From assembly GCA_965603125.1 (NCBI GenBank), contig CBFDBU010000002.1:62001-126000 (forward strand): DNA of 64,000 nucleotides, read 5' to 3'. The notes below the pieces were generated by a model, which did no database searches, was not told the origin of the DNA, and worked only from the letters and a program-made list of their open reading frames with translations. Positions 53,850-63,197 of the stretch are shown here, one piece after another (within the stretch, counting starts at the first letter, position 1; every line of letters starts with the position of its first letter). The stretch is from JAJRTA01 sp965603125. Its GTDB lineage: Bacteria; Zixibacteria; MSB-5A5; GN15; FEB-12. The translations under genes were made by a program, and so were the position numbers.

Positions 53850-54602
53850 ATGAGCTTTCTGGAGCAGCTGAGGATCATTCTGGGAGTGGGGCCCCGTCGC
53901 GTTTCCTCCCAGCCTGACCTGGAAGCGGTTCAGAGGATACTCGGATACCGGTTCCACGATGAATCTCTGTTGCTTCTGGGTTTGACTCATCGCTCCTTTT
54001 CTCATTCCGACCGCAATGATCTTCCCTCCAATGAACGGCTGGAGTTCCTCGGAGATTCGGTCCTGGGACTTGTTATCGCCGACCAGCTTTTTCGTGACCA
54101 TCCCCATATCAGAGAAGGGGAATTGACCAAGACCAAGGCCATGCTGGTAAGCGAAGTAACATTGGCCGCAGTCGGGACGGATATCGGACTCAGCCGGTTT
54201 ATCAGGCTCTCACCCGAAGAAGACAGGTCGGGCGGTCGGGAGCGACCATCTATTGTGTCGGACGCCTTTGAATCCGTGATTGCCGCCGTCTACCTGGATG
54301 GCGGTATGGAGACTGCCCGCCGGCTTGTCCTTCGTTTGATCTACTCGCGTCGGGAGGAGATCATGTCGGATTCATCACAGCGAAACTACAAGGGTGAACT
54401 GCTGGAGTTGACACAGGCTCGTGAGGAAGGCATTCCGCGTTACGAGGTGTCGTCGGAAGAAGGACCCGACCACTGCAAAATGTTCACCGTCGTGGTGCTC
54501 GTGCGAAATCAGGTTGTCGGGTCGGGTTCCGGTTCCTCCAAGAAGGAAGCCGAGCAGGAAGCGGCAGCCGAGGCGCTCCGGCACTATGCCGCATCTTCCT
54601 GA
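53850..54602 (+). CDS. rnc: Ribonuclease III
   Basis: 250 residues. The endonuclease domain bears 'NERLEFLGDSVLGLV' (the metal-binding signature), and 'VSDAFESVIAAVYLDGG' supplies the second acidic pair. The C-terminal double-stranded-RNA-binding domain (about residues 175-248) ends 'GSSKKEAEQEAAAEALRHY'. It cuts double-stranded RNA in rRNA precursor processing. Its location after fabF is common in bacteria. Confidence 0.95.
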   Translation: MSFLEQLRIILGVGPRRVSSQPDLEAVQRILGYRFHDESLLLLGLTHRSFSHSDRNDLPSNERLEFLGDSVLGLVIADQLFRDHPHIREGELTKTKAMLVSEVTLAAVGTDIGLSRFIRLSPEEDRSGGRERPSIVSDAFESVIAAVYLDGGMETARRLVLRLIYSRREEIMSDSSQRNYKGELLELTQAREEGIPRYEVSSEEGPDHCKMFTVVVLVRNQVVGSGSGSSKKEAEQEAAAEALRHYAASS

Positions 54603-54773
54603 TCCCGGAGTATACTTACGGGCGCCTTTCCTTGCATCCTGCTTTGCTTACGGATTGCTGTCTGCCGTTACTCCTGCTGAGCGATGACGCCGGAGTTGTC
54701 GCTGCCTTGCAGAGTTAAACTGATGTTAAACGTATTCACCGGCAAGACCCATCGCCGACTTTCAGGTTTTTTG

Positions 54774-54802
54774 TTGACATGATTTTCAACAATCCTGTTT
54801 AT
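54774..54802 (+). promoter_or_regulatory. Possible promoter of the histone-like gene
   Basis: In the 317-base gap after rnc, a perfect TTGACA (54774-54779) stands 17-18 bases ahead of the weak -10 (G)TTTAT(G) at 54797-54803, in an AT-rich patch. It would give a 5' leader of about 110 bases. The rest of the gap shows no gene. Confidence 0.35.
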
Positions 54803-54919
54803 GAAATCCCGTGCCATGGGATTCGCATGAATATAGTCAGTATGATGACAATCAGCTTTTCTTGATAGACCTATGGAAGGAACCATCGGGTGAAAACCAC
54901 ATGACAGGAGTTCTCATTG

Positions 54920-55297
54920 ATGCGCAAAGCAACCCGAAAAAAGACACGCAAAGTGGCGACCAGGAAAACCACTCGCAGGGTGGCCGCGAAGAAGACCACG
55001 CGCAAGCCCGCAAGGAAGGCAGCACACGGACGAGCCGGCGTGAAGACCTGGACCAAGACTGAGACCACGAGACTGACAAAAGGCTACAAGACAAAAACTG
55101 CAGCCGAGCTTGCCAGAAGTCTCAAGCGGACGCTCTCCTCGGTGAAGGCCAAGATCAGGGTGCTGGGTCTGAAGAAACCGAAGACTAAGAAAAAGGCAAC
55201 CAGGAAGGTGGCGCCGAAGCGCAGGACTACCCGCAAAGCAGTCGCCAGGGAAAAGACCACTAAGAAGGCGCCGGCCAGGAGGAAACGCCGTCGCTGA
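54920..55297 (+). CDS. Histone-H1-like basic protein with a central Myb/SANT-like helix-turn-helix
   Basis: 125 residues from the ATG at 54920, nine bases after AGGAG. Residues 1-38 and 82-125 are low-complexity and very basic, with repeats of (K/R)K(T/A)(T/R)RK type as in H1 tails. Between them, residues about 40-80 ('TWTKTETTRLTKGYKTKTA' followed by 'AELARSLKRTLSSVKAKIR') match the W…E…L…Y…T..ELA..L.R…SV..K…LGL pattern of Myb/SANT-like HTH domains in bacterial proteins. It probably binds and compacts DNA. A strong terminator follows. It is an unusual architecture among H1-like bacterial proteins, most of which are only tails. Confidence 0.75.
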   Translation: MRKATRKKTRKVATRKTTRRVAAKKTTRKPARKAAHGRAGVKTWTKTETTRLTKGYKTKTAAELARSLKRTLSSVKAKIRVLGLKKPKTKKKATRKVAPKRRTTRKAVAREKTTKKAPARRKRRR

Positions 55298-55338
55298 TAG
55301 GTGACCAAGCTGCTTCTCAGGTGATAACATCTTCGAAG

Positions 55339-55366
55339 GAAAAGCCCGCCTTACGGCGGGCTTTTC
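55339..55366 (+). terminator. Rho-independent terminator after the histone-like gene
   Basis: A perfect 12-bp stem GAAAAGCCCGCC/GGCGGGCTTTTC with a TTAC loop. The T-tract is encoded in the 3' arm (CTTTTC), so the hairpin may work in both directions. It is the clearest terminator in the window. Confidence 0.85.
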
Positions 55367-55476
55367 AATGCCGTGAGGTGTTACTGTCGCGATCGTCCGC
55401 TTGACTTCCAGCCGTCCTTGTGCCATATTCGTCGCGAAACCTGGGAACGGAAGTCGGTTCTTTTGTGGGAGTTGAT

Positions 55477-56262
55477 ATGAACGTTGTCGTTTTGGTGAAA
55501 CAGGTTCCGGAGATTGCTCTTATCAAGGTGGACGAAACCGCGAACGAGGTGGTTCTGCCGCAGGGGCCGGGAACGGTCAACCCACTCGACGAGTATGCCG
55601 TCGAGGAGGGGTTACGCATAAAGGAAAAAACGGGCGGCAAGTGCATGGTGATGTCGGTCGGCACTGAGCGTACTGGATCGGCGCTGCGGGCCTGCTTGGC
55701 TCTCGGCGTTGACGACGCTTACCTGCTCAGCGATGAGCAATTCAGCGGTTCCGATCCTCAGGCTGTCGGGCGTATTCTGGCCGCCGGCCTCAAGAGGCTG
55801 GGCGACTACAATCTGGTTCTGGCCGGCAAACAGGCAATCGACACCGACTCAGCCCAGGTACCCGCCGCGGTGGCAGCCCATCTCAACCTGCCCCAGGCCA
55901 TGTTTGTCAAGAAATTCGAAGCCATCGATGACGAAGCCGCAACCGTGCTGCGCAGCACCGAGGATGGCTATGACGTCGTTGAGTTGAAGTTGCCGGCGGT
56001 TGTGTCAGTCGTCAAGGAGATCAACGAACCCCGCCTGCCTTCCCTCAGGGGCAAGATGGCGGCCAAGAAAAAAGCCATCACCACCTGGTCGGCGATCGAT
56101 CTCGGTCTGGACGGGTCCGGTATCGGAGCTGACTCCGGGACCAGGACGATCAAGGTAGCGCCGCCGGCTCCCCGACCGAAAGGGGAGATCATCGACGGCG
56201 AAACCCCCGAGGAGATTGCCGACAAGCTTTTCGGCAAGCTGCGCGAAAAGCAGATCCTGTGA
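55477..56262 (+). CDS. etfB: Electron transfer flavoprotein beta subunit
   Basis: 261 residues from the ATG at 55477 (GGGAG five bases before). 'VVVLVKQVPE' opens the protein. 'GPGTVNPLDEYAVEEGLRI', 'AGKQAIDTDSAQVPAAVAAHL' and 'LPAVVSVVKEINEPRLPSLRG' are the AMP-site and signature segments of EtfB/FixA. It normally pairs with EtfA, which carries the FAD, to pass electrons from acyl-CoA dehydrogenases to quinone. No etfA follows: the next gene is unrelated and begins 165 bases on. Confidence 0.94.
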   Translation: MNVVVLVKQVPEIALIKVDETANEVVLPQGPGTVNPLDEYAVEEGLRIKEKTGGKCMVMSVGTERTGSALRACLALGVDDAYLLSDEQFSGSDPQAVGRILAAGLKRLGDYNLVLAGKQAIDTDSAQVPAAVAAHLNLPQAMFVKKFEAIDDEAATVLRSTEDGYDVVELKLPAVVSVVKEINEPRLPSLRGKMAAKKKAITTWSAIDLGLDGSGIGADSGTRTIKVAPPAPRPKGEIIDGETPEEIADKLFGKLREKQIL

Positions 56263-56426
56263 TACCGAAAACCGCCCCCGAGCGGCTTTCTTGCAGGGGG
56301 TGGCCCCGGTAGCCGGAGAATCGCAGGGTGGGGGGTGTCTCAGGATGCGAGCCAACTGCTCGAATCCGTCAGGCGGCTGAAATTCAAGTTTGACACGCCG
56401 CAAATGCACCTCATATCTTCCCCATT

Positions 56427-58685
56427 ATGTTCTGGAGAACTCGCCAACGTCGTATGACTCTCAGGAGGGCAGTGTTTGCCCTGATCCTGCTCGGGTTGAC
56501 AGTGGCCCTGCCTCGTGTCACCCACGGTGTCGACCCGGCCCGCTACAGTCTGTGTGATGTGCGGGTATTGTATCTCTTTGACGATCCGCGGGCAATCGAC
56601 TGGCCGACTCTTTACTATCTCAACGACAACTTCGGTTGCCGCATCGACCTTCTGTCCATCGAAACACACACGCAGTTTCGTAAGATCACCGCCGAGATCG
56701 CCGATTGTGAGATCTTTCAGCACCACTACTTCGTGAACCGACCTGATTCTCTCGTCATCGATTCCGTGATGGCCGATCTGTTTTGTGAGCGGCGCCCGGA
56801 TGTTGTCCTTCTCGGTCAATGCGGCGAAAATTCGCTGTGCCGGGCGTTCAAGGCCGCCATTCTCGAATTGCCGTGGGATGCCGACGCCCTCTTCAATATC
56901 CGGAAAGTGTATGAGATCGTGGAGGACAGCCCCGGCCCGGGTGACTCGAGCGGAGTGGTAACGTTGAACACGCGTGAATTGTCCACGCGGTACCGCGTCC
57001 GCATGGACGGCGAGATCCCCGTCCTGTTTCACTGGTACCGCTCCGTTGATTTCGCGGTGGGAAGTCTGACCCGTTACCGGCTGCTGCAAAGTGACCTCGA
57101 CTCGCGCCGAGCCGATGCCGACTTCCTCAACGGCCTGAGCCCTATCCGCCTGGCGGCAAACATCGAAAGGCTGTTCACCGACGGACCACAGCGGACGACC
57201 TACCTTAAGCAGACCGGCCGCTTCATATCCGAATTCAACGCCGCCACTCTGGCAGTCGGCGGGCAGCGAGCAGATCACATCATCAGGGGTTATCGTGCCC
57301 TGCTGGATTTGAGTACGCCTCCCCATCGACCCGGAGAGACGGCACTGCACGTGACTTACCAGGCCTACCTGAAGCGGCTGGTAGCCAGGACCGAAAGGGT
57401 CGCGCTGCGAGCGGCGGGAATCGGCTGGGAGGGGCGCATTTCACTGCGCGACTCCCCTCACGGCCCGAAGGTCAAAGCGACGGTTGCGCTCTCGGTGGAC
57501 GGCCCGCGTGAGATAGAGCTGTCGTCGGTCGTGTTTCATCCGCATTGGGATACGGCGGCGGTGCCTCTGGACACAATCGTCCGGGTAGTATCACCACACC
57601 AGTCTTACGTGCGCGAATTCCTGGTTGACATCGACCGGTCACTCCTGGAAACGGCCCGCCCCGATTCGTTGCTGTTTACAACCTCACTCACATACGGCCT
57701 GATCCCGCTCGTCTTTTCCAGGCATCTCCTCATGCGCGAGATCCCGAATTTGACGGTCACCTTCGAACCTGACTTCTTCTTTGTGCCGCCGGTGGCCAAC
57801 CTTGATATCGACCGGGTGGTGACCTCCATGGCCTGGAACCTCGTCATCACCAAGCCCCGCGATTTCAAAGGCAGAGTTCACCTCAACCTGCAGACGCCCC
57901 GGGGTGTTTTCGCAGGGGCATACCGCACCGATCTCATGTTGTACGAAGGGAACACCCTCAAGATGGTCCGCATTCCCTTCACGCTCTCCAAACTGCTGGA
58001 ACCGGGTATCCAGTACCCCACGGTATCGCTTTCAGTCGATGGGCAGGTTGCTTCCGCGGACACTGCCGTCATGCGCATCGCTTCCTGCGGGGTGGACGAC
58101 AAACGTACGGTGGGTTTTCTGCCTGACGGCTCCGGGTTGCTCGAAGATGTCCTGCGCATGACCGACGCCGCCTTTCGGCCTCTGACCGACCGAGGCCTGC
58201 TGACAGCCGACCTGCAAAGCTATGACGTCATAATCATTGGTTCCGGGACCATTCGGGCTCACCCGTCGCTTGAGTTGATCCGCGACCGGTTCGAGGATTA
58301 CTTGCGCCGGGGTGGATCGCTGGTCATTTTGGGGCAGACCTACGACTGGCCCCAGGGAATTGTTCCGTTCGCGCTGACTCCCTCAATGGAGCAGACGAGT
58401 GACGAGGGGATAGCCAATCCCATTCCCGACGCCAGGGTCCTGAGCGAACCGTACGATATCTCAGTCACGAAACTGCTGGCCGCTTTCGGCCCCCGGCGGA
58501 GTGTCGCCGCGGCGGTGGTGTCGCCGTCTGAAGTCGTTTTTCAGACCGGCACCGGGGCCTCGCTGCTGTCCGTCTCCAGGCTTGGGGAGGGCCAGATGAT
58601 ATACTGCGGACTGCCACTGCTGCCGATGATCTCGGAACTCGATCTCCAGGCCATCCACCTTTTTGCCAACATCCTTAACTATTAG
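56427..58685 (+). CDS. Large exported protein of unknown function, C-terminal glutamine-amidotransferase-like fold
   Basis: 752 residues. The N-terminal basic-hydrophobic leader 'RRAVFALILLGLTVAL' with 'THG-V' gives a signal peptide. The middle (residues 60-540) is mixed and I do not recognise it. From about residue 570, 'VGFLPDGSGLLEDVLRMTD', 'YDVIIIGSGTIRAHPS' and 'FEDYLRRGGSLVILGQTYD' follow the order of a ThuA/GATase1-like flavodoxin fold as seen in the C-terminus of some PIG-L-type proteins of FCB bacteria. The PIG-L catalytic domain itself is not found. The function is unknown. Confidence 0.65.
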   Translation: MFWRTRQRRMTLRRAVFALILLGLTVALPRVTHGVDPARYSLCDVRVLYLFDDPRAIDWPTLYYLNDNFGCRIDLLSIETHTQFRKITAEIADCEIFQHHYFVNRPDSLVIDSVMADLFCERRPDVVLLGQCGENSLCRAFKAAILELPWDADALFNIRKVYEIVEDSPGPGDSSGVVTLNTRELSTRYRVRMDGEIPVLFHWYRSVDFAVGSLTRYRLLQSDLDSRRADADFLNGLSPIRLAANIERLFTDGPQRTTYLKQTGRFISEFNAATLAVGGQRADHIIRGYRALLDLSTPPHRPGETALHVTYQAYLKRLVARTERVALRAAGIGWEGRISLRDSPHGPKVKATVALSVDGPREIELSSVVFHPHWDTAAVPLDTIVRVVSPHQSYVREFLVDIDRSLLETARPDSLLFTTSLTYGLIPLVFSRHLLMREIPNLTVTFEPDFFFVPPVANLDIDRVVTSMAWNLVITKPRDFKGRVHLNLQTPRGVFAGAYRTDLMLYEGNTLKMVRIPFTLSKLLEPGIQYPTVSLSVDGQVASADTAVMRIASCGVDDKRTVGFLPDGSGLLEDVLRMTDAAFRPLTDRGLLTADLQSYDVIIIGSGTIRAHPSLELIRDRFEDYLRRGGSLVILGQTYDWPQGIVPFALTPSMEQTSDEGIANPIPDARVLSEPYDISVTKLLAAFGPRRSVAAAVVSPSEVVFQTGTGASLLSVSRLGEGQMIYCGLPLLPMISELDLQAIHLFANILNY

Positions 58686-58895
58686 CCCGCAGCCGTATTA
58701 TATTGCCGGCGCGGTTGCATCGGTGACACATGTGAAGCCCTATAGAGTTTAAGAACCTCGGCTTCCGTTACGAGATCGGCAACCACCGCGAGCTTTTGCA
58801 GCAGCAGGGCATTTTATCATAAACTGTACCATGTGCAGTACAAGTAGCAGGTTACAGGTGTACGAACGGCGCAATAAAGTGGAGACAATCACAAG

Positions 58896-59690
58896 ATGGA
58901 ACCGCGCAAAAAAGTTGTGAAAGAACTGATGACGTTTGCTTCGGAACTGGCTGTCGGGGCCGGGCGAATCCTCAAGGACGGTTTCAACCGATCTCTCACA
59001 ATAGAGTACAAGGGACGCATCAATCCGGTTACGCAGTACGACATGAAAGCTGAGAAATATATCACCTCGCGCATAGCCGGGCGCTATCCCTATCATTCCA
59101 TCCTCGCCGAAGAAGGAAGTGACACCCACCGGCGCTCCCCCTATCGCTGGGTGATAGATCCGCTTGACGGCACTGTCAACTATGCTCACGGTTTCCCGGT
59201 TTACTGCGTGTCGGTGGCGGTCGAATGCGAAGAGAGATCAATAGCCGGAGCCGTTTACGATCCCGAACGGGAGGAACTTTTCTCCGCCGCTGTGGGCCTG
59301 GGGGCGCGATTGAACGGCAGAAAGATACACGTGTCCGAGGAAAAGCGGCTGGACCGCGCGCTACTGGCCACCGGTTTCTCGTATACGGTAGCCACCGACC
59401 GCAAGAATAACATCGGGTTGTTCGGCCGCATGGTGAAGGCGGCACAGGCAGTGCGGCGGCCCGGTTCGGCAGCCATCGACCTCTGCTGGCTGGCCTGCGG
59501 GCGGATCGACGGCTTCTGGGAGCTTAACCTTCATCCCTGGGATACAGCCGCCGCCAGGCTGATCGTTGAAGAAGCGGGCGGCCGCGTCACCCGTCTAAGC
59601 GGCGGCGCCTATTCCATCTTTGACAAAGACATTCTCGCCGGAAACAACCGCATTCACAGGCAGATGCAGTCGACCCTGACCGGAAAGTGA
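58896..59690 (+). CDS. suhB: Inositol monophosphatase family protein
   Basis: 264 residues. Metal site: 'AEEGSD' and 'WVIDPLDGTVNYAHGFP' (D-P-L-D-G-T), then 'LNLHPWDTAAARLIVEEAGG' with the third Asp and the WD signature. All metal ligands are present. It hydrolyses myo-inositol phosphates or related sugar phosphates (some members act on NADP or fructose-1,6-bisphosphate). The symbol is by family, not by proven role. Confidence 0.9.
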   Translation: MEPRKKVVKELMTFASELAVGAGRILKDGFNRSLTIEYKGRINPVTQYDMKAEKYITSRIAGRYPYHSILAEEGSDTHRRSPYRWVIDPLDGTVNYAHGFPVYCVSVAVECEERSIAGAVYDPEREELFSAAVGLGARLNGRKIHVSEEKRLDRALLATGFSYTVATDRKNNIGLFGRMVKAAQAVRRPGSAAIDLCWLACGRIDGFWELNLHPWDTAAARLIVEEAGGRVTRLSGGAYSIFDKDILAGNNRIHRQMQSTLTGK

Positions 59691-59732
59691 GCCCGTCTTG
59701 GGACTGATAACTCTGGAGTCCCGCAAAACGCC

Positions 59733-59761
59733 TTGGATTTCTTTACCGTGGTTGCTATAAT
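59733..59761 (+). promoter_or_regulatory. Extended -10 promoter of glmM-glmS
   Basis: The -10 TATAAT (59756-59761) is perfect and is preceded by TGC, the extended -10. TTGGAT (59733-59738) stands 17 bases upstream. It gives a leader of about 40 bases, with GAGGA (59802-59806) as the ribosome-binding site. Confidence 0.6.
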
Positions 59762-59808
59762 CGGTCAGGCAATGTGGAACCCCATACGATAATCGGTATA
59801 AGAGGAAT

Positions 59809-61167
59809 ATGCCTGCCAAAACGCTTATAAAATCAACATCCGGTATACGCGGTATTGTCGGACGCGGTCTGGACCCATTGCTGGCGACAGCCTACGGCGC
59901 GGCCTTCGGTAATCTCTTAAAGACGGGGACGGTCGTGGTGGGGCGTGACAGTCGCCCTTCCGGCGAGATGCTCATGCGCTCAGTAGTGGCGGGGTTAATG
60001 TCGGTCGGCATGGACGTCGTTGAAATCGGTATTGTTCCCACGCCGACGGTGGAAATCGCTGTCGCAAAGCTGAAGGTCGCCGGTGGTATCTGCGTCACCG
60101 CTTCGCACAACCCGGCTGAGTGGAACGCACTGAAGTTTTTCAATAGTCGCGGGGAGTTTATCACAGCGGCTCAGTTCCGAAAACTCGAGCGCATATTTGA
60201 CTCCGGCAAGTTCGCCTGTAAACCGGCCGCCCGGCTGGGAACGGTTGAGTACCAGGGCCGATGGATAGACGAGCATATCAGGATGACGCTCGCAGCCGTA
60301 GTCGTCAACGGGAGAGCTGTACGGAAGCGCCGCTTCAGAGTTGCCGTGGACGCCATCAACGGCGCCGGATCACAGGCGCTGCCGACCCTGTTGGAAAGGC
60401 TTGGGGCGACGGTAATCAGGATCAACTGCAAAGGCGACGGCGATTTCGTCCACGAGCCGGAACCGGCTCCGCAAAACCTGTCTCAACTGGCGCGTGCGGT
60501 CAAACGCCACAAGGCCGACTTAGGCATGGCCTGCGACGCCGACGCCGATAGGCTGGCGCTTGTCGATGAAACGGGCCGTCCCATAGGTGAGGAACTGACT
60601 CTTGCAATCGCCGTTCGGCAGGTACTCAGGAAGGTCAGGGGTCCAACTGTGATAAACCTGTCGACCTCAAAAGTGAGCGCCGACACGGCGCAGGCGGCAG
60701 GTTCGCAAGTGTATTATTCCAGGGTAGGGGAAGCCAACGTCGTGGAGATGATGCGTGCGAAGAAGGCCGTCATCGGCGGCGAGGGCAACGGCGGCGTGAT
60801 CTATCCGTCGTTTCATGCCGGGCGTGATTCCCTGATTGCGGCCGCCCTGGTGCTCTCATGCCTGGCTCGGGAGCGGTGCTGCCTGTCAGCACTTGCGTCA
60901 ACCTTTCCCGCGTATTATATTGTGAAGTCCAGGGCACGGCTTACGGCCGACTTTGCCGGGCGGCTGAAGAAGCTCGAAAAAGAAGCCCCCAAGTGGCTCG
61001 GCCCGGCGACTGTCGATCGCAAGGATGGGTTGCGTTTTGATTTCCAGCGGGGTTGGTTGCAGGTCCGTTCCTCCAATACGGAGCCGATCTTCCGGCTGAT
61101 TGTGGAGACGGATAATTCCGTGCTGACCAAGGCGTTGTCACGGAAGGTGATGAAACTGTTTGGTTGA
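59809..61167 (+). CDS. glmM: Phosphoglucosamine mutase (phosphohexomutase superfamily)
   Basis: 452 residues. The phosphoserine is Ser99 in 'TASHNPAEWNALKF'. The metal loop is 'ACDADADRLAL', the sugar-binding loop 'GEGNGGVIYPSFHAGRD', and the C-terminal phosphate-binding 'RSSNTEPIFRLIVE'. The GEGNGG loop differs from the GEQSGH of enterobacterial GlmM and is of the kind seen in archaeal-type enzymes. The glmS gene 15 bases downstream makes its substrate, glucosamine-6-phosphate, which supports GlmM over phosphomannomutase. Confidence 0.85.
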   Translation: MPAKTLIKSTSGIRGIVGRGLDPLLATAYGAAFGNLLKTGTVVVGRDSRPSGEMLMRSVVAGLMSVGMDVVEIGIVPTPTVEIAVAKLKVAGGICVTASHNPAEWNALKFFNSRGEFITAAQFRKLERIFDSGKFACKPAARLGTVEYQGRWIDEHIRMTLAAVVVNGRAVRKRRFRVAVDAINGAGSQALPTLLERLGATVIRINCKGDGDFVHEPEPAPQNLSQLARAVKRHKADLGMACDADADRLALVDETGRPIGEELTLAIAVRQVLRKVRGPTVINLSTSKVSADTAQAAGSQVYYSRVGEANVVEMMRAKKAVIGGEGNGGVIYPSFHAGRDSLIAAALVLSCLARERCCLSALASTFPAYYIVKSRARLTADFAGRLKKLEKEAPKWLGPATVDRKDGLRFDFQRGWLQVRSSNTEPIFRLIVETDNSVLTKALSRKVMKLFG

Positions 61168-61182
61168 TCAGAGGACACTGAC

Positions 61183-63009
61183 ATGTGTGGAATTGTAGGA
61201 TACGTGGGATACAGGGAGGCGGTGCCGATTCTGATGAACGGCATCAAGCGGCTGGAGTATCGCGGGTATGATTCGGCGGGCATTGCCCTCCTGACTGAAG
61301 GCGGCTTGATGGTGGCCAAATCGGCCGGCAAAATCGAGCGGCTGGAGGAACGGATCGCCGACGTGGACTGCCGGTGTACGCACGGTATCGCCCACACTCG
61401 CTGGGCGACCCACGGCGAACCCAGCCAGCTTAACGCTCATCCGCACACTGACGCCGACGAGACCGTGGCGCTGGTCCACAACGGCATCATTGAAAATTAC
61501 CGCGCCTTGCGGGAGTACCTTGTCAGGCAGGGATACGACATCCGCACCGACACCGATACTGAAATGCTGGTGCACCTGATCCGACTCAACTACAGGGGCG
61601 ATCTGACCGAGGCGGTTCGCAACGCCCTCAATGCCGTGGAAGGCACCTACGGTATTGCGGTTGTCTCGATAGAGCATCCCGGTACGCTGGTGGCCGCCAG
61701 GATGGGTTCACCGCTGGTGGTGGGTTACGGCGATGGTGAGAACTACGTGGCGTCCGACGTCTCCGCCATTCTGGAGCATACCAACCGTGTGGTTTATCTC
61801 GAAGATGGTGAAATAGCGACCGTAACCACTGACGGCGCCGAAATAACAAATATGCAGAATATCAGGATCGATCATCCGGTGGAGGAGATCGGCTGGACAC
61901 TCGATCAGATCGAAAAAGAAGGCTATGACCATTTCATGCTCAAGGAGATCCATGAGCAGCCGGCCACACTTCCCAACGCCTTTCGCGGTCGCCTCAACTA
62001 CGAGGAGGGGATTCCCCGCCTCAACGGCCTCAACCTGCAATATGACGAGTTGCGTCACATTCGGAGAATCATTATCACCGCCTGCGGCACGTCGTGGCAC
62101 GCCGCCCTGATCGGCGAATACATGATCGAGGAACTCGCCCGCGTATCCGTGGAGGTGGAGTACGCCTCCGAGTTCCGTTACCGCTCTCCGATCATCAATG
62201 ACGACACCACCCTCTTTGCCCTCAGCCAGTCGGGCGAGACGGCCGACACCCTGGCGGCCATGCGCGAGGCCCGGAAGCGCGGCGCAACCGTGCTGGGCCT
62301 GGTCAACGTGGTGGGATCGACTATCGCGCGTGAATCGGACGGGGGTGTCCATATCCACGCCGGTCCGGAAATCGGCGTCGCCTCGACCAAGGCCTTCACC
62401 TCGCACGTCATGGTGCTGGCGCTCATTGCCACGCTCTTGGGACGCATGCGTCACCTGTCGGTGCAACTGGGTCAGGAGATAATCGACGCCATTCAGAAGA
62501 TCCCCGACCAGGTCCGGACGATTCTCCAGACGGAAGAGCAGGTCAAAGCGATTGCGTCGGAATACTACCAGGCGAACAATTTCCTCTATCTCGGGCGCGG
62601 TATCAATTTCCCGGTGGCTCTCGAGGGTGCCTTGAAGCTCAAAGAGATATCATACATACATGCCGAGGGCTACCCCGCGGCCGAAATGAAGCACGGGCCG
62701 ATCGCCCTGATCGATCAGAACATGCCGGTAGTTGTCATCGCCCTGAAGGATCCCGTCTATGACAAGGTCATGTCGAATATCGCTGAGGTGCGCGCCCGCC
62801 ATGGCCGGATTATAGCAATCGCCACCGAGGGCGACACCGAGATCGCCGACCGCGTCAACCATGTTCTATACATTCCGAGAACCTACCGTCTCCTGACGCC
62901 ACTGTTGTCGATTATCCCGCTGCAGCTTCTGGCTTATCATATCGCCGTCATGCGTGGCTGTCATGTCGACCAGCCGCGTAACCTGGCCAAGTCGGTGACG
63001 GTGGAATAG
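61183..63009 (+). CDS. glmS: Glutamine-fructose-6-phosphate aminotransferase (GlmS)
   Basis: 608 residues. 'MCGIVGYVGYREA' exposes the N-terminal Cys nucleophile after Met removal. Glutaminase motifs 'THGIAHTRWATHGEPS' and 'NAHPHTD' follow. Two SIS domains bind fructose-6-phosphate, with 'ITACGTSWHAALIGEY' and 'SQSGETADTLAAMR' in the first. The C-terminal 'QPRNLAKSVTVE' tail is the conserved end. No glmS ribozyme is seen in the 15-base gap before the gene. Confidence 0.97.
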   Translation: MCGIVGYVGYREAVPILMNGIKRLEYRGYDSAGIALLTEGGLMVAKSAGKIERLEERIADVDCRCTHGIAHTRWATHGEPSQLNAHPHTDADETVALVHNGIIENYRALREYLVRQGYDIRTDTDTEMLVHLIRLNYRGDLTEAVRNALNAVEGTYGIAVVSIEHPGTLVAARMGSPLVVGYGDGENYVASDVSAILEHTNRVVYLEDGEIATVTTDGAEITNMQNIRIDHPVEEIGWTLDQIEKEGYDHFMLKEIHEQPATLPNAFRGRLNYEEGIPRLNGLNLQYDELRHIRRIIITACGTSWHAALIGEYMIEELARVSVEVEYASEFRYRSPIINDDTTLFALSQSGETADTLAAMREARKRGATVLGLVNVVGSTIARESDGGVHIHAGPEIGVASTKAFTSHVMVLALIATLLGRMRHLSVQLGQEIIDAIQKIPDQVRTILQTEEQVKAIASEYYQANNFLYLGRGINFPVALEGALKLKEISYIHAEGYPAAEMKHGPIALIDQNMPVVVIALKDPVYDKVMSNIAEVRARHGRIIAIATEGDTEIADRVNHVLYIPRTYRLLTPLLSIIPLQLLAYHIAVMRGCHVDQPRNLAKSVTVE

Positions 63010-63197
63010 GCCCATACCTGTAACGCGTGACGTTATCCGGTCCGGATCGACACACCCCCCGGCGTTGTGGCAGAACCGCCCCCCGCGCGAATACATTGGA
63101 GAAGCAGTACGCGCCGGATACCGACGCTGTCTTGGCGCTTGCCCGGTCCCGCCATTCAACATATATTGGCCGTCGAGAAACCAGGGAATCTGAATTG

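Noticed and set aside
56340..57350. 336-codon minus-strand frame near the etfB downstream gene
   Set aside because: It runs antisense through the signal peptide and conserved region of the 752-residue exported protein, and no start signal is visible.
61168..61182. glmS ribozyme/riboswitch upstream of glmS
   Set aside because: Only 15 bases separate glmM and glmS, too few for the ribozyme, and the glmM leader shows no matching core.
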